Assembly: GCA_025363655.1 (NCBI GenBank)
Contig: JANYDK010000055.1
Location: 1-51,446, forward strand
Reading direction: 5' to 3'
Length of the DNA stretch: 51,446 bases
Source of the DNA: Deltaproteobacteria bacterium
GTDB lineage: Bacteria > Myxococcota_A > Polyangia > Polyangiales > JADJMO01
In this document: piece by piece, positions 8,717-18,241 of the stretch
How positions within the stretch are numbered: position 1 is the stretch's first letter
Layout of the letters: every line of letters starts with the position of its first letter
Position numbers and translations under genes: made by a program
Notes under the pieces: generated by a model
Told to the model about the DNA's origin: nothing
Databases searched by the model: none
The model's input: the letters and a program-made list of their open reading frames with translations, nothing else

Positions 8717-11173
8717 TCAGGAGCGCATCGGCGGTCGTGCACCCGCTTGATCCATGCCGATTAGGCGCATCTGGGCGCCGGTCTGCCGGCCCGTCTCCAT
8801 GTCGCGCGCGTGGACGTTGAGAATCCCGTCTGCGTCGAGCTCGAACGTGACCTCGACGTTGATGTCGCCGCGTCGCGCCTTCCGCAGCCCGCTCAGCTCC
8901 AGGGTGCCGAGGGCCGTATTCTGCTGGAAGAGGTCGCCTTCGCCCTGACAGACGCGGAGCACGACCACCACCTGACCATCGGCCGAGGTGGTGAATTGCC
9001 GCGTCTGCGAGCACGGCACCGGAGAATTGCGCGCGATGACGCGATCGACGTAGCCGCCGACGACCTCGACCGAGAGCGTGAGGGGCGTGACGTCGATGAG
9101 GAGCGGAACGTCGAGCGGCGCCGTCTGCTGCGGCCACGCCGGCGGCGCGCCTGCACCGAACGGCGTCGGAATGCCGACCATCGGGCTCGAATTCGGGGAC
9201 GTCGAAGGCAGCCCGGGCAATGCCGGAAGCGGCGGTATCGTCCCCGGACCGGTGGTGATCTGCGTCGACTTGAGCGACGCACCCGAGTTCGGCATCGGCA
9301 TCGGCGGAGTCGCCTGCGACGTCACGATCTGCGTCGATTTGAGCGACGGCCCTGGAGTCGGCATCGGCGGCGCGGCGAGCGCTTGCTGCGGCGCGATCTC
9401 CGGCAACGGCATGCGCACCGGCTGCATGCCGAGCTGCGTCTTCAGTTGACCGCTCGGCTGTCCGGCAGGCATCCCGAACGGCGAGGGCAGCGGCGGCGGC
9501 GTGATCGCCGGCGGCGGCGGCATCGGCCCGTGCTGCGGCAACGACATCGCCGGTGATAGCGGCACGAGGTGCTGGAGCGCGATCGGCTCCGGCGAATGAT
9601 CGGGGAAGCTATTTCCCGGCGCGGTGGGCGGATCGTCGCTGAGGTCGATCGCCGGCGTCGGGATCGGCGTGCCGATCAAGCGACCGGTGTTGCGATCGAG
9701 CGGACGCGACTGCGGCACCATCGGCGAGGTGACGACGGGACGCGCGGGGATCGGCGGCCGCGTGGCGGGCGCATTGGGCGGCGCGCCGAGCGGGAGCATC
9801 GCCCGATTGACCGTCACCTCGTCGCTGACGCTGTCCTCACGAGTGCCGTCACGCGTGACTTGCTCGAGCGGCGGACCGACGAGCCGACCCGTGGTGCGCG
9901 GCGGCGGCGGCGGCGCCAGCGGCCCTTTCGAGCCTGTTTTCTGCAGTCCGCCGAGCGTTTGGATACGCGACGGCTTGACCGCGTCGGTGTTGAGGATCGG
10001 CGCTGGCGTCGATTGCCGTCGACGTTCGGCGCCGGTGAGCGCAGCTGCCTGGATGGCCGCGCCGATGGCCACGACCTCGTCCGGGTTGACGCGATCCATC
10101 GGCTTCTTGGCGAAGAACTGTTCGACCTTGCGACGCACCAACGGAATGCGCGTCGAGCCACCGACGAGGATGATGTTGTCGAACGCGTCGTGCTTCAAAC
10201 GCGCGAGCTGCAGCGCCTCGGCGCAGACGTTGAACGTGCGCTCGACGAGCTGGTTCGAGAGCTGCTCGAGCTCCGTGCGACCGAGCGTGAATTTCAGGTC
10301 GATCGGCCGACCGCCGGGCCCGTAGCCGATCTCTTTCAGCTCGACGCTCATCTCTTGCTGCGTCGAGAGGGTGATCTTCACCTGCTCGGCGGCGGCGCGG
10401 AGCCTTTCCATCGCCTGCACGTCGCCGCGAGGATCGAAGCGTGTCTGCTGGATGGCCACCTGCGCGATGCGATCGGCGATGACGTTGTCGACGTCGTCGC
10501 CGCCGAGGAAGCTGTCGCCGGCGGTGGCGATGACCTCGAAGACGTTGCCCGACAAATCGAGCAGCGTGAGATCGAAGGTGCCGCCGCCGAAGTCGTAGAC
10601 CGCGATGCGCTCGTTGCCCGCTTTGCCGAAGCCGTAAGCAAGCGCGGCCGCCGTCGGCTCGTTGAGGATGCGCAGCACCTCGAGCCCAGCCTCGCGCGCC
10701 GCGACCTTGGTGGAAGCGCGTTGCAAATCGTTGAACGACGCCGGCACCGTCACCACCGCGCGTTCGACCGCTTCTCCGAGCGCGTTCTCGGCGATGGCCT
10801 TGGCGCGCCGAAGGACGAAGGCGCTGATCTCCGGCAGCGTGTAGGTCTCGTTGCGCGCGGCGACGAGCGGTCCGTGCGTCGGCCCTTCTCGCAGCTCGAA
10901 GGGAAAACGTTGCCGCGCGCGCTCGACCTCGTCGCTGTTCCACGAGCGGCCGATGAGGCGCTTGATCGAATAGACGGTGTTGCGCGCGTCGACGAGCCGA
11001 CGTTCCCGCGCCTTGGCCCCGACGAGCACCTCACCGTTGGGATGGAACGAGACGACGCTCGGAAGGAGCCGTGCGCCGGTCTCGTCGGCGAGCACCAGCG
11101 CTTTTCCTCCCCGTACGACGGCCACGACGGTGTTCGTCGTTCCGAGGTCGATTCCGACCACCGCCCCTGCCAT
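8717..11173 (-). CDS. Hsp70/DnaK-like chaperone with ~300-residue Pro-rich linker and no lid
   Basis: An 818-residue Hsp70. The nucleotide-binding domain (about 1-382) is intact: GIDLGTTNTVVAV, AVYDFGGGTFDLT (192-204), ILVGGSTRIPLVR and VAIGAAIQAAALTG. In DnaK this leads through a ~10-residue linker into the substrate domain. Here about 305 residues of Pro/Ser/Thr/Met-rich sequence intervene (383-687), with repeated SLKSTQI motifs at 610-616 and 633-639. The beta substrate domain then follows (LLIDVTPLTLSVEVVGGYVD). The protein ends at ~818 with no helical lid subdomain. The start at 11173 gives the canonical N-terminus; a GTG at 11191 is also in frame. It is not the housekeeping DnaK in form, and no grpE or CIRCE element is nearby. 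Confidence 0.92.
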   Translation of the reverse strand: MAGAVVGIDLGTTNTVVAVVRGGKALVLADETGARLLPSVVSFHPNGEVLVGAKARERRLVDARNTVYSIKRLIGRSWNSDEVERARQRFPFELREGPTHGPLVAARNETYTLPEISAFVLRRAKAIAENALGEAVERAVVTVPASFNDLQRASTKVAAREAGLEVLRILNEPTAAALAYGFGKAGNERIAVYDFGGGTFDLTLLDLSGNVFEVIATAGDSFLGGDDVDNVIADRIAQVAIQQTRFDPRGDVQAMERLRAAAEQVKITLSTQQEMSVELKEIGYGPGGRPIDLKFTLGRTELEQLSNQLVERTFNVCAEALQLARLKHDAFDNIILVGGSTRIPLVRRKVEQFFAKKPMDRVNPDEVVAIGAAIQAAALTGAERRRQSTPAPILNTDAVKPSRIQTLGGLQKTGSKGPLAPPPPPRTTGRLVGPPLEQVTRDGTREDSVSDEVTVNRAMLPLGAPPNAPATRPPIPARPVVTSPMVPQSRPLDRNTGRLIGTPIPTPAIDLSDDPPTAPGNSFPDHSPEPIALQHLVPLSPAMSLPQHGPMPPPPAITPPPLPSPFGMPAGQPSGQLKTQLGMQPVRMPLPEIAPQQALAAPPMPTPGPSLKSTQIVTSQATPPMPMPNSGASLKSTQITTGPGTIPPLPALPGLPSTSPNSSPMVGIPTPFGAGAPPAWPQQTAPLDVPLLIDVTPLTLSVEVVGGYVDRVIARNSPVPCSQTRQFTTSADGQVVVVLRVCQGEGDLFQQNTALGTLELSGLRKARRGDINVEVTFELDADGILNVHARDMETGRQTGAQMRLIGMDQAGARPPMRS

Positions 11174-11266
11174 GGAGGCAAGAGGTACCACGTCGACCGC
11201 AGCGCGTGAAAATCGCGGTCAACGTCCTCCTCGGCTTTGTCGAGAGGTTGACGTCACCGGCTGAGC

Positions 11267-12478
11267 GTGGAACCCCCTCGCCGAGCGGTGCCCGAAAGCG
11301 TGAACCCACCTCGGCGGCGCCGAAATCGGAGCGCGGGCGGCTTCGTCCGCTATCTGCGCCTCGTCTCGTTGATTTTCCTCACGCCTGCGGCCCTTTCGGT
11401 CTACGCGTGGAGCGCACGGCTCACGAGCTCACGCGCGGTCGGCGTCGCCTTCGCGTTCAGCCTCGCCGCCTTCGTCGTCATCGGCATCGGACCACGTGTG
11501 CGGGCCGGCTTCGACGACCGCCCGCGTCCCGCTTGGGTCGGCGCCCTCGGCATGCCGCTCTTCGACTGGGTGTGGACCGCAGCCGTCTTCTCGCTGCTCA
11601 CCACTCTCCTCGTCCTCGTCGGCACCGCCCTCCTCGCGCTCGCCGGGCACGCCCCCACGCGCGCCTTCACCTGGGACGCGATCGCCGAGCGGGCGACGAT
11701 TTTCTCGGCGATTGTCGCTGCCTACGGGGTCTTCGTCCGGCGTCGGTGGGTTCGCGTCCGTCGCCTCGACGTCCCCATCCAGGCGCTCCCTGCTTCCTTC
11801 GACGGCTTCACGATCGCGCACCTCTCCGACCTCCACATCGGCTCCATCGATCGCGAAAAGAGCGCGCGACGCTGGATCGAGCGCACCAACGCGCTTGGCG
11901 TCGATCTCGTCGCGATCACCGGCGACGTCCTCTCCACGGGCCCGCACTTCCACGACGAGGTCGTCGACGTCCTCGGCGATCTCCGCGCCCCCTCCGGCAT
12001 CTTCGCCTGCCTCGGCAACCACGACTACTACGAGGAAGACTCGCTCTGCGCGCGCCTCCTCGAGAAGAACGTGCGCGTCCTCCGCAACGAAGGAACGAGC
12101 CTCGTGCGCGAGGGCGATCGCCTCTTCGTCGCCGGCGTCGAAGATCTCTGGCGCGGCCACGTCGACCTCGACGCAGCGCTCGTGGGTCGTGACGGAGCGC
12201 CCACCATCCTCCTCGCCCACCACCCGACGCTTTTTCCACAGGCGCGGAGCCGCGACGTCGATTTGACGTTGTCGGGGCACACCCACGCCGGCCAGGTAGC
12301 CATCCCCTTCCTCGAAGGCGGCCTCGCCCGCCTCGGCACTCGCTACGCCGGAGGCCTTTTTCGTGAGGGAAACTCCATCCTCTTCGTCCATGCCGGCCTC
12401 GGCACCACCGGCCCAGCCATCCGCATCGGCGCGGCTCCAGAGATCGTCGTGCTCCGCCTCCGGCGCGCTTCTTCCTGA
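11267..12478 (+). CDS. Membrane metallophosphoesterase (YkuE-like)
   Basis: A 403-residue calcineurin-like phosphoesterase behind an N-terminal membrane region of about four helices (roughly 27-165, for example LVSLIFLTPAALSVYAW and FSLLTTLLVLVGTALLAL). The catalytic domain carries the metal-binding series in order: HLSDLHIGS, ITGDVLSTG, CLGNHDYY, LAHHP and LSGHTHAGQ. This architecture matches YkuE/YaeI-type enzymes, which act on membrane-linked phosphoesters; the real substrate is unknown. The start is GTG at 11267, the first in-frame codon after a short spacer, with an Arg-rich cytoplasmic lead. It is divergent from the Hsp70 gene, with 93 bases between the two proposed starts. Confidence 0.9.
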   Translation: MEPPRRAVPESVNPPRRRRNRSAGGFVRYLRLVSLIFLTPAALSVYAWSARLTSSRAVGVAFAFSLAAFVVIGIGPRVRAGFDDRPRPAWVGALGMPLFDWVWTAAVFSLLTTLLVLVGTALLALAGHAPTRAFTWDAIAERATIFSAIVAAYGVFVRRRWVRVRRLDVPIQALPASFDGFTIAHLSDLHIGSIDREKSARRWIERTNALGVDLVAITGDVLSTGPHFHDEVVDVLGDLRAPSGIFACLGNHDYYEEDSLCARLLEKNVRVLRNEGTSLVREGDRLFVAGVEDLWRGHVDLDAALVGRDGAPTILLAHHPTLFPQARSRDVDLTLSGHTHAGQVAIPFLEGGLARLGTRYAGGLFREGNSILFVHAGLGTTGPAIRIGAAPEIVVLRLRRASS

Positions 12479-12556
12479 CCGTCTTCGCGAGTGGCGCGGT
12501 GATCGACCTTGCCCGCGCACGCACCAGGCGCCTACGCTGCGCCCGGTAGCCTCCGC

Positions 12557-14347
12557 ATGGCCCAGTTCGAGATCAATACGCGTCAGCTCGTCACCGCTGC
12601 CATCGTCTTCGGTGGAGGCGCCGCAATCGCGAGCACGAGCCTCCACGCCAGCCCGCTGGCCTTCTTCGGGTTCGCAGCCGTCGCCGCGGTCGTCATCATC
12701 CTCTCGGGAGGTGGCGGCGGCTCACGTGTCCCGCCCGAACTGCTCGAAGCGGCGCGACGTGCCGGAACCGGCGAGCGGCCGACGGCTCCGCAAGGCGCCA
12801 GCGAAGACGTCACGCGTCTCTACGAAGAGCTCGGCAAGGTCGCGGAAGCGGCGACCCGCGCCGAACGCGCCCGTGACGAGAACAAGGTGCGCATCGACGA
12901 GGCCGAGCGTAAGCGCGAAGAAGCGCGCGACGAGCTCCGCGGGCTGAAGGACGAGCTTCGTCGCATCCAAGAAGACGTGCGCCGCGCCCAGACCGAAGCC
13001 GTGAGCGCGCGCGAGACGCTGAACGAGAGCCGCGACGAGCAGAAGACGCGCAAGACCGAGCTCGACGACATCCTCGCCAAGCTCGACGAGCACAACCGCA
13101 AGTTGGGCGAGACCATCCAAGCCGAGCTCGGCGTCGCCGAAGAAGCCGGCCGTCGCGTGCGCGAGGTCACCGCCGCGCTCAAAGAAATCGCCCACAACGT
13201 CGAGATGCTCGCCTCCTCGGCGGAAGAATCTTCCTCCTCCATCCTCGAGCTGACGGCCACCAACGACGAGGTCGCCGAGAACGTCGGTGAGCTCGCGAGC
13301 AGCGTGCGCGAGACGGTCAGCTCGATCGAAGAGATGACCTACTCCATCAAAGAGGTCGCCAAGAACGTCGACGCTCTCTCGCTCACCGCCGAAGAGACCA
13401 GCTCGTCGATGAACGAGATGGACGTCTCCATCGACCAGGTCCAATCGAACGCCAACGAGACGGCGAAGCTGTCGGAAGAAGTGGCGAGCGACGCCGAGCG
13501 CGGCGCCGAGTCGATCCTGAAGACGATCGGCGAAATTTACCGCATCAAAGAGTCGTCCCAGGAGGCCGTCGCGGTCATCTCCAATCTCGGCTCACGCATC
13601 GAGGCCATCGGTCAGATCCTCAGCGTCATCGACGACGTCGCCGAGCAGACCAACCTCCTCGCGCTCAACGCCGCGATCATCGCGGCCCAGGCCGGCGAGC
13701 ACGGCAAGGGCTTCGCGGTCGTCGCCGACGAAATCAAAGATCTCGCCGAACGCGCGGGCTCCTCGACGAAAGAAATCGCCGAGCTCATCAAGACCATCCA
13801 GGCCGAGTCGAAGAACGCGGTGGCGGCCGTCGAGCGCGGCGCGCACAACGTCGACCGCGGCGTCGAGGTCTCCAACGAAGCCGAACGCGCGCTCAAGAAA
13901 ATCCTCGAGTCGTCGCAGAAGAGCACCACCATGGTGCGCGCCATCGCCCGCGCCACCGTCGAGCAGGCGAAGGGCAGCAAGCAAGTCACCGACGCCATCG
14001 GCCGCATCGCCGAGACGGTGCAGCAAATTGCCGCAGCGACCGCCCAGCAGGCGCGCGGCAGCGAGCTCATCGTCAAGAGCGCCGAGAAGATGCGCCTCAT
14101 CACGCAACACGTCGAACGCAGCTCGCAAGAGCAGGCGCGTGGCGGCCGTCAGATCACGCAGGCCATCGAAGCCATCTCCAACATGGTGAACCAGCTCAAC
14201 GCCTCGCACCGCGGTCAAACGCGCGGAAACGAGCAGCTCCTCGCCTCGGCCGATCGCATCGACGAGCTCGCGCACTCGCACGAGCAGACGGTCCGCTCCA
14301 TCCACCTCGCACTCGATCGCTTCCGTCGCACGCTCGAAACGACGTGA
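12557..14347 (+). CDS. Methyl-accepting chemotaxis protein without a periplasmic sensor domain
   Basis: A 596-residue chemoreceptor. Two short hydrophobic segments lie within the first 50 residues ([16 protein letters not shown] and [16 protein letters not shown]), with almost nothing between them to form a ligand pocket. A Gly-rich turn and a charged coiled coil (about 85-200) follow, then a long helical signalling domain. The conserved hairpin tip is at about 363-395 ([12 protein letters not shown], then [19 protein letters not shown]). The usual AAIEAARAGE at the tip reads [10 protein letters not shown]. It should signal to a CheA/CheW array from the inner membrane using a cytoplasmic input. 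No che genes are nearby. The ATG at 12557 is chosen over a TTG at 12509. Confidence 0.93.
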   Translation: MAQFEINTRQLVTAAIVFGGGAAIASTSLHASPLAFFGFAAVAAVVIILSGGGGGSRVPPELLEAARRAGTGERPTAPQGASEDVTRLYEELGKVAEAATRAERARDENKVRIDEAERKREEARDELRGLKDELRRIQEDVRRAQTEAVSARETLNESRDEQKTRKTELDDILAKLDEHNRKLGETIQAELGVAEEAGRRVREVTAALKEIAHNVEMLASSAEESSSSILELTATNDEVAENVGELASSVRETVSSIEEMTYSIKEVAKNVDALSLTAEETSSSMNEMDVSIDQVQSNANETAKLSEEVASDAERGAESILKTIGEIYRIKESSQEAVAVISNLGSRIEAIGQILSVIDDVAEQTNLLALNAAIIAAQAGEHGKGFAVVADEIKDLAERAGSSTKEIAELIKTIQAESKNAVAAVERGAHNVDRGVEVSNEAERALKKILESSQKSTTMVRAIARATVEQAKGSKQVTDAIGRIAETVQQIAAATAQQARGSELIVKSAEKMRLITQHVERSSQEQARGGRQITQAIEAISNMVNQLNASHRGQTRGNEQLLASADRIDELAHSHEQTVRSIHLALDRFRRTLETT

Positions 14348-14602
14348 GCCCACACGAAGGCGCGCAGTAGTCGCGCTTCGCACCTCGCCGCACCTCGTTG
14401 CCGAAGCGCACATCGATGCGAACGTTCCGCGAACCGTCGTGGTCGGACGCGTGCGTCTGACGATTCCGTGACTTCGGAGCAACGGGATTCCAGTGCTAGG
14501 CTTCGCTGACGCGGTCAACCCGCTGTAGCGATGTTCAGCGTCACGTGCAGGACGTGGGGGCGTCGTGCATGGTGGCCAGCTTTCTGTGGAGTCGCATCGA
14601 TC

Positions 14603-16630
14603 ATGAACTTCCCTCCCTCCGAACGGCCCCCGCCCCCGCCTGCCACGGCGGAAGAGGCGCTCCCGCGTCGATTCGGCAAGTACACGCTGCTTCGTCGCAT
14701 GGCGACGGGAGGCATGGCCGAGATCTTCCTCGCGCTCCAACGCAGCGTCGCGGGCTTCGAGAAGCTCATCGTCATCAAGCGCATCTTGCCGGCGATGAAC
14801 CAAGATCGCGGCTTCATCGACATGCTGCTGCACGAGGCGCGCGTCGCCGCGACGCTCTCGCATCCGAACATCGTCCAGACCATCGACGTCGGCTCGGTCG
14901 ACGGCAACTACTTCATCGCCCTCGAGCACGTGCATGGCGAAGACCTGCGCTCGATCGTGCGGCAAATGAAGAAGAAGGGCGTCCTCCAGTTCCCCTTCGA
15001 GCACGCCATCGCCATCATCCTCGGCATGTGCGCGGGCCTCGCTTACGCGCACGAGCGCCGCGATCTCGACGGCTCCGCGCTCAACATCGTCCATCGCGAC
15101 GTCTCTCCGCAGAACGTCATCGTCGGGTTCGCCGGCGACGTGAAGGTCGTCGACTTCGGCGTCGCCAAGAGCGGCGCGCAGACGGGCACCGAGAGCACCA
15201 AGAGCGGACAGCTCAAGGGCAAGGTCCCGTACATGTCGCCCGAGCAGGCGCGTGGCGAAGAGGTCGACTGGCGAAGCGACGTCTTCGCGGTCGGCGTCAT
15301 GCTCTTCGAGCTCACCACCGGCAAGCGCCTCTTCAAGGGCTCGACCGAATACGAGACGCTCAAGCTCATCATCGAGCGCGACTACCCGCGTCCCTCGTGG
15401 GTGAGCACTGGGTACCCGCCCGCGCTCGAAGCCATCGTCATGCGCGCGCTCGAGAAAGACCGCGAAAAGCGCTACCAGAGCGCCCGCGAGATGCAGGCCG
15501 ATCTCGAAGCCTTCGTCCGCAACGAGAAGCTCCCCGTCAGCAGCATCGCGCTCGCCGAGTTCATGAAGTCGCTCTTCGAGGAGAAGCTCGCCGCGCAGAA
15601 GGAGGCCCTCATGCAGGGTCGCCAACTGGCGGAGATCATCGCCGCGGAGGTGAACCACCAGACCGAAGCGACCATCACCACCGGCGTCGACTCCGCGCGC
15701 CCCAGCTTCGGCTCCATCTCCACCGCCGGCGCCGGTGCCACCGCGTCCAACGTCAGCGCGATGCCACCGCCGTCGAAGGGCGGCGCGAAGTGGGCGCTCC
15801 TCGGCGTGCCGCTGGTGGCCATCGGCATCGTCGCTGCGGTCGTGCTCTCGAAGAAAGACCCGCCGAAGACGACAGGCGCAGCGAAGGACGACTCGTCGTC
15901 GGCGCCCGCTCCGAAGAGGGCGACGCTGGTCGTGAAGAGCGATCCACCGAAGGCGCACATCTGGATCAACGGCGAAGTGCGGAGCGAGGTCACCCCCGCC
16001 GAGATCACCGATCTCCCCATCGGCTCCCTCGACATCAAGGTCGGTCTCGAGGGCTACGCGAGCCAGACCGAGAAGGTCCCCCTCGTCGCCGACACGCCGA
16101 CGACCCGTAATTTCACGCTCAAGAAGGGCTCCGTCGTCTTCCAGATCGATGGTGCACCGAAGAGCGCGACGGCCACGCTCGACGGCAAGTCGGTGACCCT
16201 CCCCAACGTCGACGCCTCGCCTGGGGAAGAGCACACGCTCGTCCTCTCGGCGCCCGGGATGAAGGACAAGACGCTCAAGGTCACCGGCGACGTCGCCGAG
16301 GTGAAGAAGCTCGACGGCTCGATGGACAAGGCCGGATACGTCGGCGCCGCGGCCCCGAAAGCGACCTCCACCGGCGCCAGCGGCGGCGACAAGACGACGA
16401 CCGGCGGCAGCGGCGGGGCCACCGGAAAAATCAGCGTCTCCGCGAGCGGCGGCTGGTGCAACGCGGTCGTCGACGGCAAGCCCCTCGGCCCCACGCCCAC
16501 CGGAATGATCGAGGTCAGCGCCGGAACGCACTCGGTGTCCTGCACCGACGAGTCGGGCAAGAAGATGTCCCAAGGCGCCAAGGTCAACGCCGGCGAGACG
16601 ACGCGCGTGAAGTTCAACGTGAGCAGCTAG
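14603..16630 (+). CDS. Membrane Ser/Thr protein kinase with extracytoplasmic PEGA domain
   Basis: A 675-residue kinase. The catalytic domain covers about 27-305: MATGGMAEIFLA as a Gly-loop variant, K59 in LIVIKRIL, HRDVSPQN (164-171) replacing the usual HRDLKPEN, DFGVAK (184-189), MSPEQARG and WRSDVFAVGVMLFELTTGK. One membrane helix lies at 397-415 (WALLGVPLVAIGIVAAVVL). Outside it is a PEGA domain at 440-508 (TLVVKSDPPKAHIWINGE), then a second beta-rich repeat region, a Gly/Ser/Thr linker and a final beta segment. The ATG at 14603 follows a GGAG eleven bases upstream. A strong terminator follows the gene. Substrates are not indicated. Confidence 0.94.
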   Translation: MNFPPSERPPPPPATAEEALPRRFGKYTLLRRMATGGMAEIFLALQRSVAGFEKLIVIKRILPAMNQDRGFIDMLLHEARVAATLSHPNIVQTIDVGSVDGNYFIALEHVHGEDLRSIVRQMKKKGVLQFPFEHAIAIILGMCAGLAYAHERRDLDGSALNIVHRDVSPQNVIVGFAGDVKVVDFGVAKSGAQTGTESTKSGQLKGKVPYMSPEQARGEEVDWRSDVFAVGVMLFELTTGKRLFKGSTEYETLKLIIERDYPRPSWVSTGYPPALEAIVMRALEKDREKRYQSAREMQADLEAFVRNEKLPVSSIALAEFMKSLFEEKLAAQKEALMQGRQLAEIIAAEVNHQTEATITTGVDSARPSFGSISTAGAGATASNVSAMPPPSKGGAKWALLGVPLVAIGIVAAVVLSKKDPPKTTGAAKDDSSSAPAPKRATLVVKSDPPKAHIWINGEVRSEVTPAEITDLPIGSLDIKVGLEGYASQTEKVPLVADTPTTRNFTLKKGSVVFQIDGAPKSATATLDGKSVTLPNVDASPGEEHTLVLSAPGMKDKTLKVTGDVAEVKKLDGSMDKAGYVGAAAPKATSTGASGGDKTTTGGSGGATGKISVSASGGWCNAVVDGKPLGPTPTGMIEVSAGTHSVSCTDESGKKMSQGAKVNAGETTRVKFNVSS

Positions 16631-16659
16631 CTACCCAGCCACCGCGCACCGAGAAACGA

Positions 16660-16697
16660 CAAAGCCCGCGCGATGCAAGATCGTGCGGGCTTTGTTT
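16660..16697. terminator. Bidirectional intrinsic terminator between convergent genes
   Basis: A 15-bp stem (arms 16660-16674 and 16680-16694, one G-U pair) with loop GCAAG and a short T-rich run on the plus strand. It sits between the PEGA kinase (plus) and the CBM9-like lipoprotein gene (minus) and can serve both. Confidence 0.9.
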
Positions 16698-16726
16698 GTC
16701 GCCTGAGCGACTGAGCGATTTCGTGC

Positions 16727-18187
16727 CTATTGCGTCTTCGGAATCATCTTCACCGGCGGAGGCACCATCGGCTTGACGATGATGCTCGCGCTCGGAGGCG
16801 CGCTGCCGCTCGGCACCGGGCCCGCGCTTCCGCTGGCACTCGCTGCGGGAGCCGGAGTGCCGCTCATCTCACCGGTCCACGTCACGCTCGCGAACCGCGG
16901 CGCGAAGTGGAAGTTGCCTTGTCCCATGATCGGCGACCACGCGAGCGCGGCCTTCTGCCCATCGCGGAAGCTGTAGAGGTTGATGCGCCAGGTGTCGCCC
17001 GTCTTCGGCGGCGCAGCGACGCGCGGCTTGTCGAACGACGCCCAGGGAATGGCGATCTCCATCGTGTAACCGACGCCGGCCTCGATCGAGATCGCGCTCT
17101 TGGTGCCCGCCTTCCACTCCATGTGACCGAACTTGCCAGCGGCCGCTTCGACGGGCTGGTTGTAGTCGTCGAAGTGCGTGTCCCAGATGGCGTTGTTCGT
17201 GTCGACCTGGACCTCGTAGTAGTCCTTGTTGTCGCCGAGATCGCCGGGTTGAATCATCAGCTCGACGGCCGACGACTTTTCCCAAACGTGCGGATCGACA
17301 TCGGTCGGCTTGAACGGCGAGGTCGGCGCTTTGTCGGCGACGCTGAACCCGACGTAGACGTTCGTGTCGTCCCAGGCGATCTTCGCCGACCCATTCACCG
17401 GGTGATCGGGGGCCGCAGCCGCTCCGTCACCCGGCTGCACAAAAGGGCCGGTATCCGCAGCCTTTCGCCACGCCGGCTCGTCGAGCTTGCCGTCGATCTT
17501 CACCGCGTCGGCCTTGCCGAACTTGGGCGCGTTGAGCTTCGGGGCTTCGGTCTTCTTCGGCTCCGGCGGCGGCTCCGGCGGCTTCACGCCGGTCGGCAAG
17601 ACGATGACGTTGGCGCGGTTGTCACCGTCGCTCGAGTCGGCGTTCTTGATCGCGAGGCGCGCGTCGCCCTTCCAGATGCCGACGAGGATGCGCGTCGTCG
17701 ACCAGGTGATGTCGTTCGGCACCGCATAGTCGAACGCGTCGACGATGATCTTGTCCTTGTCCCACTCGTTGGGCGGGAAGAGCTGCGCAGTGCAGTTCTC
17801 TTTCTTCTCGATGCGGATCGCGCCCACGCAGTCGAGGTTGCCCTTCGCCTCCTTGGGGTTGTCCGTCGTGATGTGCGTGAAGAGCATCCAGCCCGGATCG
17901 AGGTCGCCGGTGCGCTTCCACCAGATCGTGAAGTGCACCGTCGTGCCCGGCGCCGCCTTCATGGGATCGGCCTTCCAGCCGAGCATGTGAATCTTGTCGT
18001 CGAAGTTGACGTCGACCTTGTTGGGGATGTCGGAGGGGAGCTCGTCGAGGACGTAGGCCTTGACCTGTTCACGCTCCGCGCTCGTCATCCCCGACTTGCG
18101 CTTCACGCAGCCGACTTGCGTAGAGAGGATCAACGCCCCGGCAAAGGCCATCGTGCACATCGCCACCGTTCGAGTCGACCGACGCAT
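16727..18187 (-). CDS. Lipoprotein with a CBM9-like domain
   Basis: A 486-residue exported lipoprotein. The lipobox is LSTQVGC at about residues 21-27. The first half is an uncharacterised region with YVLDELPSDIPNKVDVNFDD and GTTVHFTIWWKRTGDLDPGW. The second half begins with KIDGKLDEPAWRKAADTGPF and continues GSAKIAWDDTNVYVGFSVAD, which matches the carbohydrate-binding module 9-like fold found in many surface proteins. The end is Pro/Ala/Ser-rich. The ATG at 18187 has AGGAG eight bases upstream, so the in-frame start at 18238 is rejected. It lies 54 bases downstream of ffh on the same strand. The ligand is unknown; binding sugars at the cell surface is only inferred. Confidence 0.85.
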   Translation of the reverse strand: MRRSTRTVAMCTMAFAGALILSTQVGCVKRKSGMTSAEREQVKAYVLDELPSDIPNKVDVNFDDKIHMLGWKADPMKAAPGTTVHFTIWWKRTGDLDPGWMLFTHITTDNPKEAKGNLDCVGAIRIEKKENCTAQLFPPNEWDKDKIIVDAFDYAVPNDITWSTTRILVGIWKGDARLAIKNADSSDGDNRANVIVLPTGVKPPEPPPEPKKTEAPKLNAPKFGKADAVKIDGKLDEPAWRKAADTGPFVQPGDGAAAAPDHPVNGSAKIAWDDTNVYVGFSVADKAPTSPFKPTDVDPHVWEKSSAVELMIQPGDLGDNKDYYEVQVDTNNAIWDTHFDDYNQPVEAAAGKFGHMEWKAGTKSAISIEAGVGYTMEIAIPWASFDKPRVAAPPKTGDTWRINLYSFRDGQKAALAWSPIMGQGNFHFAPRFASVTWTGEMSGTPAPAASASGSAGPVPSGSAPPSASIIVKPMVPPPVKMIPKTQ

Positions 18188-18241
18188 CGCCAACACTCCT
18201 GTTAGAGGAACAAAAAGAGAGCCCCCGAGGGAGAGCACGAA

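Noticed and set aside
9569-11209. 546-codon plus-strand frame opposite the Hsp70 gene
   Set aside because: Mirror frame of a well-supported Hsp70; no motif.
11174-11266. CIRCE element upstream of the Hsp70 gene
   Set aside because: No TTAGCACTC-N9-GAGTGCTAA-type repeat is present.
13592-16573. 993-codon minus-strand open frame opposite the chemoreceptor and PEGA kinase
   Set aside because: It is antisense to two clear genes, has shadow composition, no ribosome site and no recognisable motif. Long antisense frames are expected at this GC.
18188-18241. Possible terminator after ffh on the minus strand
   Set aside because: Only a three-base CCC/GGG stem precedes the T-run; too weak to call.
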